Part shown: positions 24,756-32,122 of the stretch, in pieces
Numbering within the stretch: the first letter of the stretch is position 1
Layout of the letters: each line of letters begins with the position of its first letter
From: Candidatus Obscuribacterales bacterium
GTDB taxonomy: Bacteria; Cyanobacteriota; Vampirovibrionia; Obscuribacterales; Obscuribacteraceae
DNA length: 64,000 bases
NCBI GenBank assembly: GCA_020634035.1
Contig: JACKCM010000006.1
Coordinates: 1-64,000, forward strand
Reading direction: 5' to 3'
Made by a program: the position numbers and the translations under genes
The notes under the pieces: generated by a model
Databases searched by the model: none
Told to the model about the DNA's origin: nothing
Seen by the model: the letters and a program-made list of their open reading frames with translations, nothing else

Positions 24756-26924
24756 CTATCTTTTCATACTCAAGGAGATTCGCTTGCGGTTCTCCTCCAC
24801 TTTCAAGACCACAACCTCGACCCGTTGCTGAACTTTAACCACTTCGTTAGGGTCTTTTATAAACCTGTCGGCAAGTTCGCTTACATGAACCAGTCCGTCT
24901 TGATGCACACCGATATCGACAAAAGCACCGAAATTGGTGACATTGGTAATCACTCCCGGCACTCTCATACCTTCTTTCAAATCGCCTATAGAATTTATGC
25001 CTGCGGCAAACTCCATGGGGACAAGCTTCTCCCGCGGGTCTCGACCGGGCTTCTCCAGCTCTTTGAAAATATCTTCCAGGGTCGGTCGACCGACTCCATC
25101 GCCGATGTAATTATCCAGTTGTATTTTCTTGCGCGCCTCTTCCGAACGCATCAATTCGGACAGATTGACACCAAGATCCGATGCCATCTTCTCGACCAGT
25201 TTATATCGCTCCGGATGCACAGCGCTCTCATCGAGAGGATTCTTCGCCCCTCTTATACGCAAGAATCCGGCACACTGTTCAAAGGCTTTCGGACCCAGTC
25301 TCGGGACTTTCTTAAGCTGGGCTCGACTGGCAAAAGGTCCCTCTTCCTGGCGAAACTTGACTATGTTTGAGGCAAGTTGATTTCCAAGTCCAGAGACATA
25401 AGCGAGCAGCTCTTTGCTGGCGGTGTTCAGTTCGACCCCTACAGAGTTGACACAACTCATGACCGTATCATCAAGGCTGGTCTGGAGCCTGCCCTGATCG
25501 ACATCATGTTGATACTGCCCGACCCCGATTGATTTGGGCTCGATTTTGACAAGCTCGGCAAGAGGATCTATCAAACGTCTGCCGATGGATACCGCACCAC
25601 GGACAGTAACATCATGATCAGGAAATTCATCTCGCGCCACTTTAGAAGCAGAGTATATAGAGGCACCGCTTTCGTTGACCAGCACCACTTGCGGTTTGTT
25701 AAGACCGGCGCCGGCAAAGTCAATTGACTCGACAAAGTCCTTGGTCTCCCGGCTGGCGGTACCGTTGCCCACCGCTATCGCCTCGACCACATACTTTTTG
25801 CAATAAGAGAGCATCTTCTCGACCGCCCTGGCCCGACCGCCGCCGTCTTTGCCGTCGAATAGCGGATAGATAACGTCATGGTGCAATAGCTCACCCTGAC
25901 GGTCCAGACAAACAAGCTTACATCCGGTGCGAAAACCGGGGTCCAGGGCAAGCACCGCCTTTTGCCCCAGGGGTGGTGCCATGAGCAACTCGCCGAGATT
26001 ATTGACGAAGACTTTTATAGCCTCTTCATCTGCCCGTTCTTTGAGAATCTGGCGCAACTCAGTCTCCATAGAAGGCGCCACCAGTCTTTTATAAGCATCT
26101 TCGATAGCGGCTTCCATCTGCTCTGTGCATTTGTCTTCGCCTTTCAGATACTTCTCATCGAGAATATCCACCGCCCGCTCGAACTCTGGACGAATCGAAA
26201 GCTTCAATATTTTTTCAGCCTCGCCCCGGAACATGGCGAGAATTCGGTGCGATGGCGCCTTTGCCGAGGGCTCCGACCAGTCGAAATAATCTTTGAATTT
26301 CTCGCCTTCCTGCTCTTTACCTTTGGCCAATTTCGATTCGATGCGGCTCTCCTTAATCCAGAGTTTCCGCATTCTTCCACGCAGACTGGAATCCTCAGCC
26401 ACTTTCTCGGCGATAATATCCCTGGCACCGGCAAGGGCCTCTTCTACCGTGGCGACACCTTTCTCTGGATTCACAAAGCTCTCGGCTTCTTTCTGGGGCT
26501 CCCGTGTCTTGTAATTGATTATGGTAAGGGCAAGCGGCTCGAGCCCCTTTTCAATCGCAGCCGTCGCCCGGGTCTTGCGCTTGGGACGATAGGGAAGATA
26601 GATATCCTCCAGCTCGGTCTTAGTTGTGGCAGCTTTGACCTGCGCCTCTAAATCGGCACTCAATAAATCTCGTTCTTTCAAAGACTCGATAATAGAGGCT
26701 CTGCGCTTGTCGAGATCGGTGAGCCTGGCCACTTCGTCTCGAATGGCAGCGATGGCGACCTCATCGAGAGAGCCGGTGGCTTCCTTTCTGTAGCGGGCTA
26801 TAAAGGGAACAGTACAGCCCTCTTCTAATAGAGCGATGGTCGCCTGCACCGACTTTACAGGAAGGTTGAGGCTTGTGCTCAGAGGGTTTGCATAAGAACT
26901 GGATACGCTGGATGTGGCGGACAT
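24756..26924 (-). CDS. tex: Tex-family RNA-binding transcription accessory protein
   Basis: 722 residues, near the family norm of 720-780. The N-terminal Tex domain includes TVPFIARYRKEATGSLDEV. The central YqgF-like RNase H fold (ALDPGFRTGCKLVCLD), the helix-hairpin-helix region (QLKKVPRLGPKAFEQCAGF) and the C-terminal S1 domain (about 650-722, GMRVPGVITNVTNFGAFVDIG) complete it. Tex binds nucleic acid and affects transcription and stress tolerance. The start codon abuts a perfect 12-bp hairpin (separate entry). It lies downstream of an HtrA/Hsp20 cluster. Confidence 0.95.
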   Translation of the reverse strand: MSATSSVSSSYANPLSTSLNLPVKSVQATIALLEEGCTVPFIARYRKEATGSLDEVAIAAIRDEVARLTDLDKRRASIIESLKERDLLSADLEAQVKAATTKTELEDIYLPYRPKRKTRATAAIEKGLEPLALTIINYKTREPQKEAESFVNPEKGVATVEEALAGARDIIAEKVAEDSSLRGRMRKLWIKESRIESKLAKGKEQEGEKFKDYFDWSEPSAKAPSHRILAMFRGEAEKILKLSIRPEFERAVDILDEKYLKGEDKCTEQMEAAIEDAYKRLVAPSMETELRQILKERADEEAIKVFVNNLGELLMAPPLGQKAVLALDPGFRTGCKLVCLDRQGELLHHDVIYPLFDGKDGGGRARAVEKMLSYCKKYVVEAIAVGNGTASRETKDFVESIDFAGAGLNKPQVVLVNESGASIYSASKVARDEFPDHDVTVRGAVSIGRRLIDPLAELVKIEPKSIGVGQYQHDVDQGRLQTSLDDTVMSCVNSVGVELNTASKELLAYVSGLGNQLASNIVKFRQEEGPFASRAQLKKVPRLGPKAFEQCAGFLRIRGAKNPLDESAVHPERYKLVEKMASDLGVNLSELMRSEEARKKIQLDNYIGDGVGRPTLEDIFKELEKPGRDPREKLVPMEFAAGINSIGDLKEGMRVPGVITNVTNFGAFVDIGVHQDGLVHVSELADRFIKDPNEVVKVQQRVEVVVLKVEENRKRISLSMKR

Positions 26925-26925
26925 A

Positions 26926-26961
26926 ATATGAGGCTCTCACCGCTAGACAAGAGCCTCATAT
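26926..26961 (-). promoter_or_regulatory. perfect 12-bp hairpin abutting the tex start codon
   Basis: On the minus-strand transcript, ATATGAGGCTCT is followed by a 12-base loop and the exact complement AGAGCCTCATAT. One further base leads to the tex ATG (26924). There is no U-run, so it is not a typical terminator. It lies between the stop of the htrA gene (26974) and tex, and includes the SD-like GGTG in the loop. It may limit translation initiation or mark an mRNA processing site. Confidence 0.45.
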
Positions 26962-26973
26962 GTTATCAAATTC

Positions 26974-28176
26974 TCAGTCCTCTTTCACATCGCCTGGATA
27001 GTCCCCGACCTTGACTTCGGTGGCGACCAGGGAGCCGGACCGACTGACCAGCACATTGAGCTTGTCGCCTGGTTTATGCTTGCGGACGATCTTCTGTACT
27101 GATTTACCGTCCGTTACTTCGGTACCATCGATGCGAGTGATAACATCGCCCAGCTTCAAGCCGGAACCTGCCGCCGGACTGTCATCGCTTAACTTAGCAA
27201 TCACCACCCCCTTTGTATCGGCAGGGACGCCCAGGGATTTTGCCAGCTTTTGATCTAAGTCCTGCATGTAGATTCCCAGATAGGGCCTGTCGATTTGACC
27301 TTTGTTCAGAAGCTGATCCACCACATCCCTGGCCACATCGATGGGGATGGCGAAGCCTATATTCTGGGCCCCGCTTTGAATAGCGGTGTTGAGCCCGATT
27401 AGCTCGCCATCTATGTTCAAGAGCGGTCCTCCTGAGTTGCCGGGATTAATGGCAGCATCGGTCTGAATCAGCTCTACGTTCGAACCCAGGGCGTTAATAG
27501 ATCGCCCAAGAGCACTGATGATACCGAAGGTGACGGTATGATCAAGTCCGCTGGGATTGCCTATGGCTATCGCCCAGTCGCCGGGCTTTACCCGTTCGCT
27601 CTTACCGAATCTGATGATCGGCAACTTGTTGGCGTCTATTTTAACCAGGGCTAAATCGGTAAAACTGTCTCTGCCGACCACCTTTCCTTTGAACTTGCGA
27701 CCATCAGAGAGGGTCACTTCGATATCGTCGGCTTTGCGCACCACATGGTTGTTAGTCAGGACATAGCCGTCAGAGCGGATGATGACACCAGAGCCGGCAC
27801 CACGGGATTCGAACTTGTGTTCTTTCTTAGACTCCTGACCGGAAATGTCGTTGTCGAAGGGCAACCGCTCTCCAAAGAAGTACTGAAACTGTTTGAACGG
27901 CAGCCCGAAGCTGAATGGACCATCCGGAATCGAGACAGATTGTTTTGTGTCGATGTTGACCACACATTTGCCGGCGTCCTCGGCGATGTGCGAGATCACA
28001 TTCTTGGTCAAGAAAGCCGACGCGGGGCTGCTCGAAACATTTACCGAAGGTTTCGTATCGAGGCTACTCGCCACCGATGGGCAGAGGAGCTGATTGGCAA
28101 ACCATCCGAATAAGGCAACCGCAAGGAATGCCGCGGTCAAAACAAGAATTTGAAAAGCCCTCATAGACTTTTTCAT
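26974..28176 (-). CDS. HtrA/DegP-family S1C serine protease with one PDZ domain
   Basis: 400 residues. A membrane anchor/signal at about 10-28 is followed by a trypsin-like domain with His144 (TNNHVV), Asp174 and Ser248 (GNSGGP), all in order. A single PDZ domain runs from about 305 to 395 (DRPYLGIYMQDLDQKLAKSL). One PDZ rather than two is the DegS/HhoA pattern, so regulated proteolysis or periplasmic quality control are both possible. A strong ribosome-binding site (GGAGGTGG) precedes the ATG. It is downstream of two Hsp20 genes in the same direction, with a 15-base gap. Confidence 0.93.
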   Translation of the reverse strand: MKKSMRAFQILVLTAAFLAVALFGWFANQLLCPSVASSLDTKPSVNVSSSPASAFLTKNVISHIAEDAGKCVVNIDTKQSVSIPDGPFSFGLPFKQFQYFFGERLPFDNDISGQESKKEHKFESRGAGSGVIIRSDGYVLTNNHVVRKADDIEVTLSDGRKFKGKVVGRDSFTDLALVKIDANKLPIIRFGKSERVKPGDWAIAIGNPSGLDHTVTFGIISALGRSINALGSNVELIQTDAAINPGNSGGPLLNIDGELIGLNTAIQSGAQNIGFAIPIDVARDVVDQLLNKGQIDRPYLGIYMQDLDQKLAKSLGVPADTKGVVIAKLSDDSPAAGSGLKLGDVITRIDGTEVTDGKSVQKIVRKHKPGDKLNVLVSRSGSLVATEVKVGDYPGDVKED

Positions 28177-28191
28177 ATAGCCACCTCCAAT

Positions 28192-28791
28192 CTAGTTCGT
28201 TTTCGGTCCTTTGACGTCGATGCGTTTCGCCGAAGCCTCCGGGACAGAGAGCTTGGGAAGGGTTACCGTTAGAACACCATTCTTGTACTGTGCTGCTATA
28301 GATTCTTGATCGACCTCATAGGGTAGAGGAATGCTGCGAGAGAAGCTGCCGAAGTGGCGCTCCACCCGATACCAACCTTTCTCTCTGTCTTCACTCTCCT
28401 GCTTCTTCTCCCCTTTTATTGAAAGAAGATTGCCCTGGATAGTGACATCGAAGTCATTCTCCGTCAGCCCGGGCATCTCGGCCGTTACAACCAGGCGATC
28501 CTCGAACTCTGCAATATCCATTTTCGGAGTGAGAGGGTCCCAATTGCGCTCGAAGAATGCCGATGAATTCAAACCTAGACCAAGACCTGGTCCTAATAGC
28601 CCTCCAAGATTGGACTCTTGAAAGAAGCTATCAAAGAGATGATTCACCTCCTTCTGAAATGCGAACATCGGATGTATGCGCTCATCCCGCCCGGAGGGCA
28701 GAGATTTGTTGTTATTACTATTCAAACGCATCAATTTATTTGCCGGATCTACCGGCTTTTCGTTGTCGGAAAATCTGTTTTCGGAACTCAT
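28192..28791 (-). CDS. Hsp20/alpha-crystallin small heat-shock protein
   Basis: 199 residues. A long N-terminal arm (1-95) precedes the alpha-crystallin domain, with PKMDIAEFEDRLVVTAEMPG, VTIQGNLLSIKGEK and a C-terminal GVLTVTLPK, the typical A-x-x-x-nGVL motif. The final IxI/V-like segment (KLSVPEASAKRIDV) provides oligomer contacts. It is a holdase chaperone expected in large oligomers. AAGGAGG lies 6 bases upstream. The next gene downstream is the HtrA protease, so folding and proteolysis are coupled by position. Confidence 0.93.
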   Translation of the reverse strand: MSSENRFSDNEKPVDPANKLMRLNSNNNKSLPSGRDERIHPMFAFQKEVNHLFDSFFQESNLGGLLGPGLGLGLNSSAFFERNWDPLTPKMDIAEFEDRLVVTAEMPGLTENDFDVTIQGNLLSIKGEKKQESEDREKGWYRVERHFGSFSRSIPLPYEVDQESIAAQYKNGVLTVTLPKLSVPEASAKRIDVKGPKTN

Positions 28792-28830
28792 CAGAAACCT
28801 CCTTAAATCTCCAGTTACAGATTTAATGAC

Positions 28831-29232
28831 TCACTCGGAACGTACAGATATTTTTCGCGCCTTAGCCCTTTCGTGCTTAGGCATTCTCAAGGTGAGGACA
28901 CCATCTTTCATCACCGCATCGGTCTTCTCTATATCGACCTCTTCAGAAAGCCTGAAGACCCGGCGATAATTGCCGGTGATAACCTCGGAATGGGTCAATT
29001 TGAAACCATCGAGAGATGGACAGTCTAATCTTTCTGTTCTTCCTTCGATGGTGAGAATGCCCTGGTCAAACACGATTTCCACCGAGGACTCATTAACACC
29101 GGGCATCTCAGTGACGAGCATGAATTCATCGTCACTTTGATAGATGTCGACCGCAGGTGAGACAACCGGGAGCTTTTCCCGGCATTCACCTCCTACCGCT
29201 TCTTTATCTCTCATCATCAATGAATCAGTCAT
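28831..29232 (-). CDS. Hsp20/alpha-crystallin small heat-shock protein
   Basis: 133 residues: a short N-terminal arm, then an alpha-crystallin domain (VDIYQSDDEFMLVTEMPGVN, VIVFDQGILTIEGR-like core, DGVLTLRMPK). The sequence differs clearly from the downstream paralogue, so it is not a recent duplicate. The ribosome-binding site GAGAGG lies 10 bases before the ATG. It is the first gene of the stress run; about 300 bases without a gene lie upstream. Confidence 0.93.
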   Translation of the reverse strand: MTDSLMMRDKEAVGGECREKLPVVSPAVDIYQSDDEFMLVTEMPGVNESSVEIVFDQGILTIEGRTERLDCPSLDGFKLTHSEVITGNYRRVFRLSEEVDIEKTDAVMKDGVLTLRMPKHERAKARKISVRSE

Positions 29233-29524
29233 GGTCAGTAACCTCTCTAATTAACAACTGTTCGTTGCACATCGAAGAAGCAGAATCCAGCACGCCGGGG
29301 TCTATGCAAAAAATATATGAACACCAGACAGCCGGTCCGCTTACTAATGTTGATTGTCATGCTCAGAAAGGCGCTCTTGCCTCCTATTGAAAATGTACAA
29401 AATTCCAGGGAGCGTTTTTGTCTTTTTCATTCTTTCTTTATTCTTCCGAAAACAGTCCCTGGTCCCGTTCTAGGAAGCCGGCGTATAAAGCCGTCCTGTA
29501 ATTTTTGAGACCTCTATAAGTATG
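29233..29524. other. divergent intergenic region of the heat-shock cluster, no gene seen
   Basis: This stretch separates the minus-strand hsp20 cluster from the plus-strand membrane-protein gene. No CIRCE-type inverted repeat (TTAGCACTC/GAGTGCTAA) is present. No clear sigma-32 consensus is seen on the minus strand, only TATATT-like sequence. Regulation of the stress genes is therefore not explained by a recognised site here. Confidence 0.5.
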
Positions 29525-29530
29525 TATAAT
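29525..29530 (+). promoter_or_regulatory. -10 element overlapping a spurious start
   Basis: A perfect TATAAT. The first in-frame ATG of the next gene begins at 29529 inside this box, so that ATG cannot be the true start if the box is used. The ATG at 29562 then gives a leader of about 25 bases. Confidence 0.4.
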
Positions 29531-29561
29531 GGTGAAAGTAATAGGGATTCTGGCGATATCT

Positions 29562-30641
29562 ATGTCACAGGCAATCACCGCGACCACGAAGTTTAAATAC
29601 CCCTGGATGTTCGGTCGCCGGTTCGATCTGTTCTTCTATTTCGCCCCGATTGCCTTCGGCATAGCCTGTTACGCTCTCTCTCAGTCGATTCTCGCCGACA
29701 GCTCCACTCTCTGGCTGGTGCTCGCCGTCAACGCTTTTGGCGCCGGTCCTTTTCACCAGGGTCCGACCTGGTTCGCTTATTTAGATAAGAAAAACCGCTC
29801 TCACTATGCCAGCACCGACAGACTGAAGCTGATTTTCTATCTCGGGCCGGTACTGGTGATGGCGGTGACAGTTCTGGGCTGGGTCTATTTCCGCGGCATT
29901 ATCTATGCCATAACCATGGCCTGGGCTGTTCAGCATATCGTGCAGCAGAATATAGGCATCTTGCTCCTGTACCATAACCACGGTCGGGGTGAAGCTTTAG
30001 TAGAAAAGAAACTGGAGAGCTGGAGCCAGTGGGCACCGGCGATTTTCTTCTCGACTTTCTTTATTCATCGCATTCTCTTCCAGAATGCAGACAATCTTAT
30101 CTTCACCGGTATCACCGCGGTAACCGGTGTCTGGGCATTGACCATGGTGGCTCGTTATATTCTCACTCTTATAAAAAAATCAAACGAGGGCGAATACATA
30201 AACGTGCCGGCGCTGCTTTTCTGGATGGTATCGGTGCTCTCTCTTGCTCCTTTCGCCTTCCTCGGCAAAAGCTTCGACGATGCCTTTGTCATCCCCGTTA
30301 CTATTCACTGGTTCCAGTACATCGGTCTCAACTATATGCTTGTCCGCTACAAATACTCATCCGAAGAAGAAGGCGAAAACCGCGCCAATTTGCCAAACGA
30401 CAATCCGATGATGCTCTTTTTCCTCATGGGTGCCCTTCTTTTAGGCATGGGACTGGGTCTGAATCTTCTGAAAAACTCAGGGCTTCTGGAAAGCGAAATT
30501 CTTGTAAGCATCATAGGCGGTATCGTTATCGGATTGGCTAATACTCACTATTTCCTCGATGCTTTTATGTGGCGCTTTCGAGAGGACTATCAAAGGAATA
30601 CCATTTTACCCTTCTTGATAAAACCCAGAAAAGCACAGTGA
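29562..30641 (+). CDS. polytopic integral membrane protein, unknown function
   Basis: 359 residues from the ATG at 29562. About eight to ten transmembrane helices, with conserved-looking polar residues inside hydrophobic spans (FGAGPFHQGPTWFAYLD, AWAVQHIVQQNIGILLLYHNHG, NTHYFLDAFMWRF). The three histidine-rich segments in membrane context recall proteins that bind a metal or heme, but no family is named. Its stop overlaps the start of the TPR gene as GTGA (30638-30641), so translation of the two is coupled. Start of a four-gene run with a TPR protein, a kinase and a phosphatase. Confidence 0.7.
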   Translation: MSQAITATTKFKYPWMFGRRFDLFFYFAPIAFGIACYALSQSILADSSTLWLVLAVNAFGAGPFHQGPTWFAYLDKKNRSHYASTDRLKLIFYLGPVLVMAVTVLGWVYFRGIIYAITMAWAVQHIVQQNIGILLLYHNHGRGEALVEKKLESWSQWAPAIFFSTFFIHRILFQNADNLIFTGITAVTGVWALTMVARYILTLIKKSNEGEYINVPALLFWMVSVLSLAPFAFLGKSFDDAFVIPVTIHWFQYIGLNYMLVRYKYSSEEEGENRANLPNDNPMMLFFLMGALLLGMGLGLNLLKNSGLLESEILVSIIGGIVIGLANTHYFLDAFMWRFREDYQRNTILPFLIKPRKAQ

Positions 30642-32101
30642 CAGAAGGCGAAGAGAAGAAGACAGACACAGAAGAGACGAGCAGCAAAGAAGCCGCTCTC
30701 GATTCTATTTCTGAACCGGTCGCAGAGACAGCACCGGCAAAAACAGTCTCTATGGACGATCTTCAAAAAAAACGCTCACCGGTAAAGCTACTGGTGACAA
30801 CCATTCTCATGCTCCTGATCGCCCTGGGCATCGGCTTCGCTATTCCTAATGCGATGTGGTTTTACTACATCCAGAGCGGCTCGCAAAATATGGACGATCT
30901 CAAACTGGAAGAATCGGCAAAAGACTTCGAGACCGCCGTCACCATCGCCCGTTTGTTCCCTTCCAGCGATGAAAGACTGGGCCTCAGCCTCAACACCCTG
31001 GGCACCATGCAGCTTGCCCTTGGTCGATATAAAGAAGCGAATAAGACCATAGACGAAAGCATCAAAATTCATGAGAGACTCTACGGCGAAGGGGTAAAAT
31101 CCACCAAAGCGCTGCTGCTGAAGGCCGGTCTCAACAGAAGACAGGGCAAGTACAAACAAGCAGAAGAGATTTATAACCACGCCCTGGATAAAATAGAACA
31201 CGCCGAAGGCAAAACCGCAAAGTATGCAGAGGTGCTGATGGTCTTGAGCATCCTCGAAATATACAGAGGCAACTATGCCAGAGCCGAAGCAGGCTTTCTC
31301 GAAGTGACCGCTATTCATAAAGAACTGGCCGGGGACAAATATAAAGAGCCGCCGGATATGACCATGAACATGGGTCGCATCGCAGAAGCCAAAGGCGACT
31401 ATAAAACAGCCAGCGACCTCTATCAAAAATGCTTGAAAGAGTTAGGCGCTCCCGATGACAACAACAAAGCCAGTCATTGCCTGGTATTGAATTTGATGGC
31501 AGAGCTCTATATCACAGAGAACAACACGAAAGAAGCCGGCACCAGCGTCGAGAAAGCCTATGCCCTTGCCCAGAGCCTCTCGGCAAAAGAGTATCTGCAA
31601 GCCGCCAATTTAGAAACGTTGATGAACCTGACTTCTTTTCATATCATGGAAGATCAATTTGACAAAGCCGAGAAAATCTTGAAACAGTCTCTGCCCATAG
31701 CAAGGGATAGACTGGGCAGGAATCATCCAGCCTATGCCAGGGTACTTTCGCAGCAAGCAGAGGTTCTAGCAGATAGAAACAAATTCAAAGAAGCGGACGC
31801 CGACGCCCTTGAAGCCATAGCCCTCATGAAAGAGACCGTGGGTGATACGCATCGCTATGTTGCGGATCTGATGCGTTCAAGGGCAAAGGTTCTGACAAGA
31901 CAAAAGAACTTCGACGAAGCCGAGACTGTATTAAAACAAGCCCTCACTCTTTTTGCCGAATGTTTGTCGGCAAAACATCCTGAATACGCCAACACTTTGA
32001 TGGTCCAGGCAGCGCTTGCCGAAGCGAGAGGAAACAGTGCCAGGGCGACAGAGCTAATGGCAAGAGCAAGAAAGATTGTCGAAGCCGCAAATGAACGTTG
32101 A
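30638..32101 (+). CDS. TPR-repeat protein with one TM helix
   Basis: 487 residues from the GTG at 30638, which overlaps the preceding stop by four bases; the longer ORF from 30569 would run 73 bases into that gene. A charged linker (EEKKTDTEETSSKEA) is followed by a transmembrane helix about residues 54-75 (LLVTTILMLLIALGIGFAI). The bulk is a long TPR/tetratricopeptide solenoid (about 100-480) with 42-residue Kinesin-like (NB-ARC-type) repeats, for example AEEIYNHALDKIEHAEG and the repeated A-x3-A-L. It is a likely scaffold that presents partners to the kinase encoded 22 bases downstream. Confidence 0.8.
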   Translation: MTEGEEKKTDTEETSSKEAALDSISEPVAETAPAKTVSMDDLQKKRSPVKLLVTTILMLLIALGIGFAIPNAMWFYYIQSGSQNMDDLKLEESAKDFETAVTIARLFPSSDERLGLSLNTLGTMQLALGRYKEANKTIDESIKIHERLYGEGVKSTKALLLKAGLNRRQGKYKQAEEIYNHALDKIEHAEGKTAKYAEVLMVLSILEIYRGNYARAEAGFLEVTAIHKELAGDKYKEPPDMTMNMGRIAEAKGDYKTASDLYQKCLKELGAPDDNNKASHCLVLNLMAELYITENNTKEAGTSVEKAYALAQSLSAKEYLQAANLETLMNLTSFHIMEDQFDKAEKILKQSLPIARDRLGRNHPAYARVLSQQAEVLADRNKFKEADADALEAIALMKETVGDTHRYVADLMRSRAKVLTRQKNFDEAETVLKQALTLFAECLSAKHPEYANTLMVQAALAEARGNSARATELMARARKIVEAANER

Positions 32102-32122
32102 CGCAAACAGAGGCATTGAGAT

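Noticed and set aside
24171..25370. 399-residue plus-strand ORF
   Set aside because: It lies antisense to tex and the DUF3592 gene, which have clear motifs and sensible starts.
29233..29528. CIRCE or sigma-32 element before the hsp20 genes
   Set aside because: No matching inverted repeat or heptamer pair was found on reading both strands.
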